DNA from: Campanula takesimana
Lineage: Eukaryota > Streptophyta > Magnoliopsida > Asterales > Campanulaceae
Direction of reading: 5' to 3'
DNA: 64,000 nt
Assembly: GCA_026119855.1 (NCBI GenBank)
Contig: JAOWBW010000268.1
Location: 703,480 to 767,479 of the forward strand
A program made the translations under genes and the position numbers. The notes under the pieces were generated by a model that saw only the letters and a list, made by a program, of their open reading frames with translations, searched no databases and was not told the DNA's origin. Each line of letters starts with the position of its first letter. Position 1 is the first letter of the stretch. Shown here piece after piece: positions 1-12,186 of the stretch.

Positions 1-541
1 GTATTGATAGTACAAATCTTATTTGAGCATGGCCATGCATTTCATCAATACCATTCATCGAGTGGCCGGAGCTTGACATCTCTCTTGACGAGGAACAAAT
101 CCCATCTAGACTTATTACCTTTCCCTACATGAATCTGATTACGCCAATCATATTCTTTATAGCTACCCGGTTAGGGGTAACGTTTGAATATGTCAAACGT
201 AATGTTCATCAGTTGGAAGACTGTGATAATCTCAGGTCTAAAGATTCCAGTAATATAACTATATGAGACTTAATTATGACATTGTGACCATGACATAAAT
301 CTCATATGGGTCAGTCCAGTATTTGGTCTCCAACAAATACCCATAAGTTTAATTGTATCCCATACACCATAATCATCATATGATTATCCATTAAACTTAT
401 ACTAACAATTAATCATAATTATCAGGGACGGGGATTATTATAATAAACATGCAAAGGATATAATAATCAAACATTCAATATCATTAATATAAATAACATT
501 AATCATTTTACAAAACGTGCCTAGAGCATACAACACCAACA
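1..541 (-). mobile_element. Cop-2: LTR end of a Ty1/copia-type element
   Basis: This stretch aligns by eye along its length with the outer ends of both Cop-1 LTRs (23952-24444 and 30385-30877), including the shared end GCACCAACACCAACA-like, here ACAACACCAACA. It stops at 541, and Tek-1 integrase sequence starts directly after it. It is therefore an LTR end inserted into the Tek-1 integrase region. The target-site copy on this side should be GTCTC (542-546); the other copy is outside the window. It is clearly more diverged from Cop-1 than the two Cop-1 LTRs are from each other. Whether it is a solo LTR or part of a full element cannot be decided here. Strand is given by analogy with Cop-1. Confidence 0.75.
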
Positions 542-1115
542 GTCTCCGGTCTGAAAACTAAGATCTCGTCTTCAATGATCGGCGTAGCTCTTCTGTCGAC
601 TCTGGGCCGTCTTCAATCGGTCCCGAATAATTTTAACCTTTTCCACCGAGTCCTGAACCATGTCAACACCCTAAAGTTTTGCTTCCCCAACCTCGTCCCA
701 ACAAATAGGTGACCGACATTTCCTCCCATACAAAGCCTCGTACGGTGCCATATGTATACTCGACTGATAAAATATATTGTAGGCAAACTCTGCAAGCGGT
801 AGATGTGTATCCCACGAATCTGGAAAGTCAACTGTGCAAGCCCGTAACATATCCTCAAGAATCTGAATGGTTATTTCAGACTGAGCGTCAGTCTGAGGAT
901 GAAATGCGGTGCTAAACCTCAAATCGCTACCCAAAGCCTTCTGTAACGCTTGCCAAAATCGGGATGTAAACCTGGGATCTCTGTCTGACACAATACAAAC
1001 TGGAACACCATGTAATCTGACAATCTCATGAATATACAAATTCACAAGTTTCTCCATCGAATAGGAAATGTCAATGGGTAAGAAATGAGAAAATTTAGTC
1101 AACCTGTCCACAATC
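542..1115 (-). pseudogene. Tek-1 integrase, C-terminal fragment
   Basis: Reading right to left, this continues the integrase core interrupted at 9532. Visible are RLTKFSHFLPI, the second catalytic Asp in IVSDRDPRFTSRFW, the Glu region after HPQTDAQSE, and YGRKCRSPICW. After about 671 the reading frame is broken, though homology to Tek-2 runs on to QTGD-like codons next to 542. The junction with the left half of the core is exact once LARD-1 (1116-9526) is removed. The chromodomain expected next is outside the window or lost behind Cop-2. Confidence 0.88.
1111..1115. repeat. Target-site duplication of LARD-1, left copy (CAATC)
   Basis: CAATC at 1111-1115 is repeated at 9527-9531, directly flanking LARD-1. 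Removing LARD-1 and one copy rejoins the Tek-1 integrase reading frame. Confidence 0.95.
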
Positions 1116-4100
1116 TGTCACGCCCCGGAAATCTTAAAAATCCATAAATATAAAATTTACATAATATACATCTCCAAAATGTAATATACCAAACCGGGCG
1201 CGTGAATTCAACTATAAACCAATACCATCAAACAACACCTCAACGAGATTATAACTCGGAGAATAGAAACAAATGCGGAAGCAAGAACAACTATTAACAA
1301 AAATACCCAAAGTAAAACCGTATATACAAACACTGAACGACTACGAACCCACAATAAAATACATAAAGGCTCCGAAGAGCAACTATCCCAATTACGATCA
1401 ACCTGCTCAGAAGATTCCCGCTACAATGGGCCTCACAACGCTACCACTTGCTTTCCTGGGGGGGGAAAGGAAAAACAATTTGAAACAAGAAACGGGGTGA
1501 GATAAAATCTCAGTAAGTTACTAAATGCATCTACATGGCATAATATCATGCAAATCAACGATATAACTGAACAAGTAAATCACATAACAACAAATGAGAA
1601 GCTCCCTATCGCCAACTGTCCCAAACCAGTTGGAAATAACGACTAACTCATCATGCAGCACATAAGACTGAAATAAACACGTAACAAAGGATACTTAGCC
1701 AAGGTTTCACCAAACTGATAGAACAATCGCTGCGCAGCTTCAACCGATCAGCTAATCAACAATAGCAGTTATAACAACTGAAGAGAACCCCGGTCAGAAC
1801 CGACCAATCAATCAATCAACCCATCAAGCCATCTTCATAGTAGCATAAAAGCTGAAGAGAAAACCCCCGGTACCGGAACCAATAACCAAATGAAGTGTCA
1901 CAAGGGACGGGAGACATGCCACAAAGTCATCCTCCAAGTAAAGCTAAAAATAACACAAAGGAGCTAGCTCTTCTCACATCCAAGGCCAATCTGGAGGAGG
2001 GTAATAATGGGGCAAAACAATGGTCAACATCACAATGGACTTGGCTGTTGCCATCATAATGTTTCGCATCGCCCAAACACACACAAAATACCAGCTGGAC
2101 TTTCAAGTAAAGGCTAAGTAATAAAATACTAGCACAATAAACAACCATTGATTCCAAAGTAGGGAATCATACCAATTAATCACCATAAAAGATGCAAACG
2201 ATTACTCAAGAAGAGTTCAACAACAATAGCACAAGGAGTTTCTCATAAAAGAGTCCAACAACATTGATCATTAAAACATAATAATTCCAAGATAAGGCAT
2301 GTACCAAATACATCCTAAATATGATACCCACAAGTTAATCATAAAGAGCACCAAACAAACGGTCGCTCGCAAATAGCACAATGACTATTACCAAAATGAC
2401 CCTAAACATTTACTCATAAAGATATACTAGGACTATGAACTCAACCATCTCATCACACCTGGAATTCCAAAGTAGGAAACAGAATGAATACACCTTAAGG
2501 TTAATCAAACCGTAAGTACCCAATTGCCAATTCACGCTTTACCTCCGTCCATAACGAACCAATTCTAAACACCCCAAACGAATCCAAAAGGTTACCCTTA
2601 TTAGAACATGATCACGACCGGACTAAACTCTACACTTTAGTGTCCAATAACAACCCTCTAGGTACTATAGGACATCGCCTAAAACCTAGACCAAGTCTTA
2701 CTCGAAAATCAATTCGATTGGAACAATCACGAACACATCATAAGATGCCCAACATTCCCAAACAATACTTGATCAAATTACATAACACATTGTTCACAAA
2801 GGAACCAATTTTAATTACTAAAGTGTTCCACGGTGCCAACTAAGTCAACTAGAATAGTACTACGGAACCTAGACCGAGACTACACCTTGATCTTAAACCT
2901 CAACTAAAATACAACCATTATTATATATAACCATGCGGACAATAGAACCATTGCGTAGTACTCGAAAAGAGCTTTCCAACGATAGTTTACACGTCCAAAA
3001 ACAGAGTCCGGACGAAGAAGTTATGGTCTTCGGAAGATTGAACGTAAACGGACAATTTTTATAAAGTGTTCGGCCGGACATTAAGAAAATTCCCTGTTTT
3101 AGCTCCGAATTCAATCCTTTCGTTCCAAAACTTAGGAGTACCTATATATACTTCTATCCTAACATTTAAAGACAAGAAACTCAATTCATGTGCCTCTAAA
3201 ACCCAAATAGCCCCAAAATATGAAAGAACATAAAACTAAATTTCACATCACAAACTTAATCACAAGGGACCCAATTCTATCACTAGAGTGCACTACAATG
3301 TTCACTAAGGTTGACTAGAAGGACACCCAAGACTTAGACAAAAACGCATTCTTCAATCACACAAAATAACAATGAAAGCCTTCAGAGGTTATGTGCGGCC
3401 GCCCACTCGAGTCTGTGCGGTCGCACAAAAAGCCATAAAACAAGAACAAAACCTTTCAGATAGATGTGCGGTCGCCCACCATATTTTGGGCGGTCGCCCA
3501 ACCCTCTGGTCTGCCGGAAATCGGGAGGGATGAACTGGGTTCTCCCATTTTCTCATACCCATTTCACACATTCTCAAAATCAATACTTCCCACATGAACC
3601 CCAAAGTACCCAAACGACAACTAACCAAAAAGGGGACCTTAATAAAACCATCCATTAACCAAAACTAAGATCAAATCTCAACATTCAACAAAATCACCAT
3701 TTTTAATCAAAACCCAAAATAAATTCCAAAAATTCTAAACTCAACTAAACTTCAAATATAACACATCAAGCATATGTAAACATGATATGAACATTTTAGC
3801 ATAAAAATGGGGGAAAAGCAACTTACTTGAATTTTCTCAAAGTTGCCGGAACTCGAATATTTTTGGCTCCTACGATCCTATCGACGATCCAAACAAGATT
3901 CATGTTTTAAGAAATGAGAAATAATGAGAGGAAGATGATGGAAATGTAGAGAGAAGTGAGAGAGAAAACTTACCCTTTCTTGACAATGGAAGAGAGAGAG
4001 AGAAATGAGCTGGGAGTGGAAGGGAGGATGAAAGTGAGGGAGAAGGAGGGGAAAAGAGAGAGAAGTAGGATGATAAATTAGAATTTACACATAGACCCCC

Positions 4101-4331
4101 TCCCCTACACACTAACACAATAATCTTATACTCCCCACTAACAACTAAGACTCAACACTTCTACACTAGCACAAATGACCCAAATAAAATGCTAGTCATA
4201 ATTTATTATAACACATAAAATGCACACATAAATTATTAATTAAATAATAATTTAAATAAATAATTAAGCAAATAAATAAATAATAATTATTTATTACTAA
4301 TAAAATAGAGCCTAGTTTTCGGGTCATGACA
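1116..4331 (-). repeat. LARD-1 3' LTR
   Basis: This LTR starts TGTCACGCC and ends CATGACA on the plus strand. It matches 6301-9526 over its full length with scattered substitutions and short indels. It holds the CG-NN-CG palindromes (3414-3427 and 3486-3501), a CT/GA-rich block near 3920-4070, and an AT-rich run near 4200-4300. Short open frames inside it (for example 1273-1500, 3464-3658) recur only because the LTR is duplicated. Confidence 0.93.
3414..3501. repeat. CG-NN-CG palindromes in LARD-1 3' LTR
   Basis: TGTGCGGTCGCACA lies at 3414-3427 (6-bp arms, centre GT) and TTGGGCGGTCGCCCAA at 3486-3501 (7-bp arms, centre GT). Both are perfect inverted repeats apart from the 2-nt centre. The same pair is in the 5' LTR. 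Confidence 0.9.
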
Positions 4332-4344
4332 TTCACTCCCCTTA
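4332..4344 (-). other. LARD-1 polypurine tract
   Basis: On the minus strand the sequence TAAGGGGAGTGAA directly precedes the 3' LTR. This is the plus-strand priming site and resembles those of Tek-2 (18884-18896) and TekGag (53241-53253). Confidence 0.85.
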
Positions 4345-6286
4345 AAGAAAATTCGACCCGAATTTTAAATTACTTACCCGAAAGACCAAATAGGTACGGA
4401 TACGGTAGTTCTGCCATTTCTCAATTCCTCAATTGTCCAATCTAACCCACTACAAGGTAACCTTAAATGATGCTTACGATAACACTACCTCTTGAACCGA
4501 ATCATTCCATCATTGTCTTCATTACTAATCAAAATCCGTACTCAAATTGAAGAATCCAAATTATTTCCACACATAATTCTCGAGATATCTCAAGCTCGCC
4601 TTATTCATAACCTTAACTACACCACAAAGGTACTTCTATTTGTAAATCGCATACTCAGTATTATTCCCCTTAAATTCAAAACATTACCATCACGAGCTAA
4701 TTAGCTTTTAAAATGTGAAAGGCTAAAGAAATTTTTCCATCCCCATAATATTCACCAAAGGCTATATCTCTAAGGATTCCCATTATAGTGCTCTCGCTCT
4801 AGGTAGCACCTTAAACTAGTGGTGTAATATAAACCCAAAAATTTTAATACAAAATGTTCACTTAAATCTACGCCATAATATCATCGTCATAACACTCTAA
4901 TCCTTGAAAGCCTAAAATAATTACGAATACTCAATAGTCCGAAAATGATCTAAATTTTTCTTCAAGGGATTTCCTCTAACTCCCTTTTTAGTAATAATCT
5001 GTGCTCATATACCAAGGAAATCAACAAACCTCAAATCTTCAATAGCTAACCCAAGTTAGTCTTTCACGCATACATTTATTAACCTAATGATACTTAGGCT
5101 CAATAGTACTACCATCATAATAAGCCAATTAGCTAGCAACGTTCCGACTGACCCAATACCAAATCATGATATTCCATAATCATGCCCAAGTATTGATACT
5201 CAACTTTCTTCACATACCCTTGATCCAATTCGGGTAACGCCACAAAGAAGGGATTTAGAACCATAGAACCACTATCTAACCAAAATTTCAAAATGTCTTT
5301 AACATAGATTGAGAAATTATTACTCTCCCAAAATGTACTTAGTCCTTTCTAACTTAACACGCTTATCACCATTAATGATCATAACTCCTACAAAAAACTC
5401 ATCATCCCTAACAAATCGTACACCTCTCCATACTAATCCATTCCGATACATTCACGGAGATGTACTAAAAGTGACCAAAATTTTTCTCAAAAGATTCTCA
5501 TTGAATCCTCAACTCCTATAACCCAACCGATACAATATGGATATTGATCTAAATATTAGCATTACAACCTTGTACCACAACAACCCAATTTAACCCGAGT
5601 TCCCTATCGATCAAGCGACATATTGGCCCCAATATAAATTATACCCAAGACTTCAAAATTAATATTGCCAACAGAATAAGCTAAATTCCCAGCACCACCT
5701 TATAATAAAGACTTTCTGACTTTCAAGATATAACCTGAACATTATATATACTTAGTATGATCCTAAACAAAGTCAAACATACTCATATAGAAATATTCTC
5801 CACCTATCGATGGCACACAAGAAATTCGTAGCATATAGAAAGCTAAACCATACCACTTAACTCATCAATATCCCGCATAGGTGACATAACCAGATCACCT
5901 TACCTCTATCAGTAGCGATCACGAAATTCCGTACTCGAGAATACACCTCAACATTAATCACTTAACGAGAACAAACATAAGAATATAGCACAAGACATTT
6001 CAACTTTACGAAATAGGTACGTTCAAGCCTTCAAAACTCGCACTCTCGATCCCAAGCCAACTAACCCCAATGGAACCAACACTATTGACACCAATCCTAT
6101 ACTTAATATACCACAAGAGAAGGAACACTCGACGTCAATATCACGACTTATAACTCAACCAACTTCTACCTTAACCTCATTCTTTCAAGAAAACGTTAGT
6201 TTCTAAACCACTCAAAATCATAACATCCAAGTATTGAAACTATTCAATATCAGAGTTCTTATTCTCCTTCAAGATCTAAAACCATG
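4345..6286 (-). other. LARD-1 internal region, non-coding
   Basis: AT-rich sequence with no long frame and no recognisable retroviral domain on either strand. It is homologous by eye to the LARD-2 interior (58395-60920) and to the second half of TekGag (51850-53240). For example, the minus-strand stretch around 5480-5540 matches the region around 52035-52075. Near its 3' end the minus strand reads like the tail of the Tek-2 pol region (ATTCGGGTCGAATTTTC). It may be a pol region decayed beyond recognition, or an unrelated filler; this cannot be settled by eye. Confidence 0.7.
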
Positions 6287-6298
6287 GCTCTGATACCA
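6287..6298 (-). other. LARD-1 primer-binding site
   Basis: The minus strand reads TGGTATCAGAGC two bases from the 5' LTR. This is the usual plant site complementary to the 3' end of initiator tRNA-Met. It fixes element orientation as minus. Confidence 0.93.
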
Positions 6299-8330
6299 AC
6301 TGTCACGCCCCGAAAATCTTAAAAATCCATAAATATAAAATTTACATAATATACATCTCCAAAATGTAATATACCAAACCGGGCGCGTGAATTCAACTAT
6401 AAACCAATACCATCAAACAACACCTCAACGAGATTATAACTCGGAGACTAGAAACAAATGCGGAAGCAACAACAACTATTAACAAAAATACCCAAAGTAC
6501 AACCGTATATACAAACACTAAACGACTACGAACCCACAATAAAATACATAAAGGCTCCGAAGAGAAACTATCCCAATTACGATCAACCTGCTCAGAAGAT
6601 TCCCGCTACAATGGGCCTCACAACGCTACCACTTGCTTTCCTGGGGGGGGAAAGGAAAAACAATTTGAAACAAGAAACGGGGTGAGATAAAATCTCAGTA
6701 AGTTACTAAATGCATCTACATGGCATAATATCATGCAAATCAACGATATAACTGAACAAGTAAATCACATAACAACAAATGAGAAAGCTCCCTATCGCCA
6801 ACTGTCCCATACCAGTTGGAAATAACGACTAACTCATCATGCAGCACATAAGACTGAAATAAACACGTAACAAAGGATACTTAGCCAAGGTTTCACCAAA
6901 CTGATAGAACAATCGCTGCGCGGCTTCAACCGATCAACTAATCAACAATAGCAGTATAACAACTGAAGAGAACCCCGGTCAGAACCGACCAATCAATCAA
7001 TCAACCCATCAAGCCATCTTTATAGTAGCATAAAAGCTGAAGAGAAAACCCCCGGTACCGGAACCAATAACCAAATGAAGTGTCACAAGGGACGGGAGAC
7101 ATGCCACAAAGTCATGCTCCAAGTAAAGCTAAAATGCACACAAAGGAGCTAGCTCTTCTCACATCCAAGGCCAATCTGGAGGAGGGTAATAATGGGGCAA
7201 AACAATGGTCAACATCACAATAGACTTGGCTGTGCCATCATAATGTTTCGCATCGCCCAAACACACACAAAATACCAGCTGGACTTTCAAGTAAAGGCTA
7301 AGTAATAAAATACTAGCACAATAAACAACCATTGATACCAAAGTAGGGAATCATACCAATTCATCACCATAAAAGATGCAAACGATTACTCAAGAAGAGT
7401 TCAACAACAATAGCACAAGGAGTTTCTCATAAAAGAGTCCAACAACATTGATCATTAAAACATAATAATTCCAAGATAAGGCATGTACCAAATACATCCT
7501 AAATATGATACCCACAAGTTAATCATAAAGAGCACAACCCAAACGGTCGCTCGCAAATAGCACAATGACTATTACCAAAATGACCCTAAACATTTACTCA
7601 TAAAGATATACTAGGACTATGAACTCAACCATCTCATCACACCTGGAATTCCAAAGTAGGAAATCAGAATGAATACACCTTAAGGTTAATCAAACCGTAA
7701 GTACCCAATTGCCAATTCACGCTTTACCTCCGTCCATAACGAACCAATTCTAAACACCCCAAACGAATCCAAAAGGTTACCCTTATTAGAACATGATCAC
7801 GACCGGACTAAACTCTACACTTTAGTGTCCAATAACAACCCTCTAGGTACTATAGGACATCGCCTAAAACCTAGACCAAGTCTTAGTCGAAAATCAATTC
7901 GATTGGAACAATCACGAACACATCATAAGATGCCCAAACATTCCCAAACAATACTTGATCAAATTACATAACACCATTGTTCACAAAGGAACCAATTTTA
8001 ATTAGTAAAGTGTTCCACGGTGCCCAACTAAGTCAACTAGAATAGTACTACGGAACCTAGACTGAGACTACACCTTGATCTTAAGCCTCAACGAAAAGAC
8101 AACCATTCTTATCTATAACCATGCGGCCAATAGAACCATTGCGTAGTACTCGAAAAGAGCTTTCCAACGATAGTTTACACGTCCAAAACGGAGTCCGGAC
8201 GAAGAAGTTATAGTCTCCGGAAGATTGAACGTAAACGGACAATTTTTATAAAGTGTTCGGCCGGACATTAAGAAAAATCCCTGTTTTAGCTCCGAATTTC
8301 ACTCCTTTCGTTCCAAAACTTAGGAGTACC

Positions 8331-8338
8331 TATATATA
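8331..8338 (-). promoter_or_regulatory. TATA-like box in LARD-1 5' LTR
   Basis: On the minus strand TATATATA sits about 270 bp downstream of the nearest palindrome (8605-8618). It is the best TATA match in this LTR, but no transcript start can be shown, and a start upstream at the CT-rich block is an alternative. Confidence 0.4.
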
Positions 8339-8604
8339 CTTCTATCCTAACATTTAAAGACAAGAAAACTCAATTCATGTGCCTCTAAAACCCAAATAAC
8401 CCCAAAATTATGAAAGAACATAAAACTAAATTTCACATCACAAACTTAATCACAAGGGACCCAATTCTATCACTAGAGTGCACTACAATGTTCACTAAGG
8501 TTGACTAGAAGGACACCCAAGACTTAGACCAAAACGCATTCTTCAATCACACAAAATAACAAATGAAAGCCTTCAGAGGTTATGTGCGGCCGCCCACTCG
8601 AGTC

Positions 8605-8692
8605 TGTGCGGTCGCACAAAAAGCCATAAAACAAGAACAAAACCTTTCAGATAGATGTGCGGTCGCCCACCATATTTTGGGCGGTCGCCCAA
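8605..8692. repeat. CG-NN-CG palindromes in LARD-1 5' LTR
   Basis: TGTGCGGTCGCACA (8605-8618) and TTGGGCGGTCGCCCAA (8677-8692). A half-degenerate copy, GTGCGGTCGCCCAC, lies at 8657-8670. The second motif is the exact reverse complement of TTGGGCGACCGCCCAA in LARD-2, so in element orientation the two are identical. Confidence 0.9.
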
Positions 8693-9531
8693 CCCTCTGG
8701 TCTGCCGGAAATCGGGAGGGATGAACTGGGTTCTCCCATTTCTCATACCCATTTCACACATTCTCAAAATCAATACTTCCCACGTGAACCCCAAAGTACC
8801 CAAACGACAAGTAACAAAAACGGGGACCTTAATAAAACCATCCATTAACCAAAACTAAGATCAAATCTCAACATTCAACAAAATCACCATTTTTAATCAA
8901 AACCCAAAATAAATTCCAAATAAATTCTAAACTCAACCAAACTTCAAATATAACACATCAAGCATTATGTAAACATGATATGAACATTTTAGCATAAAAA
9001 TGGGGGAAAAGCAACTTACTTGAATTTTCTCAAAGTTGCCGGAACTCGAATATTTTTGGCTTCCTACGATCCTATCGACGATCCAAACAAAATTCATGTT
9101 TTAAGAAATGAGAAATAATGAGAGGAAGATGATGGAAATGTAGAGAGAAGTGAGAGAGAAAACTTACCCTTTCTTGACAATGGAAGAGAGAGAGAAAAAT
9201 GAGCTGGGAGTGGAAGGGAGGATGAAAGTGAGGGAGAAGGAGGGGAAAAGAGAGAGTAAGTAGGATGATAAATTAGAATTTACACATAGACCCCCTCCCC
9301 TACACACTAACACAATAATCTTATACTCCCCACTAACAACTAAGACTCAACACTTCTACACTAGCCCAAATGACCCAAATAAAATGCTAGTCATAATTTA
9401 TTATAACACATAAAATGCACACATAAATTATTAATTAAATAATAATTTAAATAAATAATTAAGCAAATAAATAAATAATAATTATTTATTACTAATAAAA
9501 TAGAGCTTAGTTTTCGGGTCGTGACACAATC

Positions 9532-12186
9532 ACCCAAACTGCATTGAACCTCCTTCGAGTCCTGGGTAGTCCGGTTACAAAATCCATCGTAATGTGTTCC
9601 CACTTCCACTCGGGTATCTCAAGAGGCTGAAGTAGACCTGCGGGTCTCTGATGCTCTGCTTGAACTTGTTGACAAGTCAAACACTTCGATACATAATCTG
9701 CAATTTCCCTCTTCATGTTAATCCACCAAAATTGTTGTTTTAAATCCTGATACATCTTGGTACTCCCGGGATGAATGTTATACCGGGATTTGTGACCCTC
9801 ATCAAGAACTCGCTGTTTAATCCCACCAATATTCGGCACACATAATCTGCTACGGTAAGTCAAGACTCCCTCAGAGTCAAGCTGGAAGTCCACATGCTGT
9901 CTATCCCGAGCATTATCCATAATCTTCTTCAACTCTGGGTCATCCTTCTGAGTATCCTTTATTTGTTGAATTAATGTGGGAAATACATTAAGGTTCGCAA
10001 AAATAGCTCCACGTCTCGATTCGCGAGGACACCAATCTCGAACATCCTCTAGCAATTTCCATTCACGAATCATCATTGATGCCACATAAGACTTTCGACT
10101 GATCGCATCAGCTACTACATTTGCTTTGCCCGGATGGTACGAAATGGTGCAATCATAGCTTTTAAAAGCTCCATCCACCTACGATGCCGGTTTTTCAATT
10201 ACTTTTGAGAGAAGAGGTATTTCAAACTCTTGTGATCGGTAAAAATCTCAAACTTCGCTCCATATAGGTAATGCTTCCACTTATGCAACGCAAAGACTAT
10301 CGCAACCAACTCCATATCATGAGTAGGGTAATTCTGTTCACTAGGGGTCAACTTCCTCGAAGCATAAGCAATTATTTCCCATTCTGCATCAAAACACCAC
10401 CCAAACCCTCTTTCGAAGCATCACTGTAAATCACTAAGTCGTCATTTCCATTTGGTAACGCAAGAATAGGAGCCGTAGTTCATCTCTTCTTTAATTCATC
10501 AAAGCTACTTTGACATTTTTCACCCCACACAAACGGTACATTCTTCCGGGTCAACTGAGTCATTGGAGTAGCAATCCTCGAAAACCCTTCTATAAACCTT
10601 CTGTAATACCCGGCTAAACCCAGAAAACTTCTGATCTCGGTCACTGTCTCGGCTCTCTTCCAATCCACTATGGCTTCTATCTTTGAAGGATCCACAGAAA
10701 TCCCATCTTTAGAAATAACATGACCCAGAAATGAAACCTTCTCGAGCCAAAACTGTCCTCAAGTGTTGCTCGTGCTCCTCTCGAGATTTGGAGTAGACAA
10801 GAATGTCGTCGATGAAGACCACCACGAACGAATCAAGATAAGGATGGAAAACCCGGTTCATCAATTCCATAAATACGGCAGGAGCGTTAGTCAACCCAAA
10901 CGGCATAACCAAGAACTCGTAATAACCATAACGAGTGCGAAAGGCAGTCTTCGGAATATCCTCCGATCGAATCTTCAGCTGATGGTACCCACTCCTCAAA
11001 TCAAGTTTAGAAAACACCACGGACCCTTGAAGCTGATCAAATAAATCATCAATGTGAGGTAGAGGATACTTGTTCTTTACTGTAACCTGATTCAACTTTC
11101 GGTAATCAATACACAATCTCAAAGAACCGTCTTTCTTCCGCACAAACAAAACCGGTGCTCCCCACGGGGAAACAATAGGGCGGATAAACCCTCGATCAAG
11201 CAACTCTTGCAACTGAACCTTTAGTTCCTTCAACTCTGCGGGAGCCAACCTATACGGTGCCTTTGAAATGGGAGCCGTACCCGGCAAAAGGTCTATACAA
11301 AACTCTATTTCACGATCGGGAGGCATATTATATTCAGAAGAGAAAACATCGGGAAATTCTCTAACTACCCGAACACTCTCCAAACTAGGGGATTCTTTCC
11401 TAGTATCAAGCACACTAGCCAAGTACCCCTCACAACCACGATGCAACAATCTCCTAGCTTTCACATAAGAAATGATACGAATATTCCTACCCAAAGGCAT
11501 CGCCTCAAAAACAAATTTAGGCATATTGGGAATAGAAAAAGTAACAACTTTCTTACGAAAATTAACAGAAGCATGAAACTTGCTCAACCAATCCATACCC
11601 AAAATAACATCAATGTCTTGAATCGGAAGGACCACCAAGTCCGCACACAAGACACGACCACATATAAGCACATCACAAGCACGAAATACTCTATCGGTCA
11701 CCAAACATTCTCCTATAGGGGTCGACACCTCTAGCACATAAGGTAAAGACTCAAATGCAGCATTTAGCAAAGAAGCAAATTGCACAGATATGTAAGAATG
11801 AGATGATCCTGGATCTACTAAAGCACGAGCGCTCACATTAGACACAGAAACAATACCTCCAATAACAGAAGGATCATCGGTAGCTTGTTGTTGATTCATG
11901 GCAAATACCCTTCCTTGGACCTTGGGCTTCCCCGTAGCATCCCTTTTCTGACCCTGTGGAGCCCCAGCTCCTACCCCAGTCGGTTGACCTCTGAATCTCG
12001 GGCAATCCTTCACAAAATGCCCCAATTGCCCACAGTTAATACATTTCCCATGTTTCATCCAACACCGGTCCTCCGAGTGTCCTTCCCTTTGGCAATATGA
12101 ACAGAGTCTCCTATCTTGGTTCCCTTGGTTCCCGGCAGTAGTGCCCGAGTTCCTTGGGATTGGTTGCCCTCGGGACTGAGATTGTC
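9532..12186 (-). pseudogene. Tek-1 gag C-terminus, protease, RT, RNase H and integrase N-terminus
   Basis: Minus strand, in order: two CX2CX4HX4C zinc knuckles (CSYCQREGHSEDRC and CINCGQLGHFVKDC), the protease site ALVDPGSSHSYIS, RT with FIDDILVYSKS, RNase H remnants, the integrase HHCC region (HPGSTKMYQDLK to CLTCQQ), and the first catalytic Asp in MDFVTGLPRTRR. Breaks: relative to Tek-2 about 53 bp are missing near 10750 just after the RT active site, shifting frame; there is a stop in the RNase H linker near 10480; and RNase H is badly decayed between 10480 and 10180. LARD-1 cuts the integrase core at 9527-9531. Confidence 0.92.
12182..12186. repeat. Target-site duplication of Tek-2, left copy (TTGTC)
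   Basis: TTGTC at 12182-12186 is repeated at 21002-21006. Removing Tek-2 and one copy rejoins the gag of Tek-1 just before its zinc knuckles. Confidence 0.95.

Larger units (their letters stand above)
1116..9526 (-). mobile_element. LARD-1: complete non-coding LTR element
   Basis: The element is 8.4 kb with two long LTRs (3216 and 3226 bp) and a 1969-bp internal region. It has a primer site next to the right LTR, a purine tract next to the left LTR, and a perfect TSD CAATC. The LTRs are near-identical by eye, so insertion is fairly recent. No reading frame in the internal part resembles gag or pol on either strand. This matches the large retrotransposon derivative (LARD) class: structurally intact, dependent on proteins from elsewhere. 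Its LTR ends and primer site match the Tek family, the likely protein donor (inference). LARD-2 (47938-63744) is the same family. Confidence 0.92.
6301..9526 (-). repeat. LARD-1 5' LTR
   Basis: Plus-strand ends are TGTCACGCC and CGTGACA, 3226 bp. In element direction the order is: CT-rich block (about 9250-9120), a GTAAGT (9019-9014), the GC palindromes (8692-8606), a TATATATA box (8338-8331), the palindrome CCGGTACCGG (7061-7052), a pyrimidine tract ending CAG (6641), then the LTR end. GTAAGT and the CAG tract look like splice sites and are conserved in the related elements. Confidence 0.93.

Noticed and set aside
3900..4118. Minus-strand frame rich in Ser and Pro, and similar frames at 12437-12649, 19147-19359 and 23568-23768
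   Set aside because: All are translations of the CT-rich LTR block; composition explains them.
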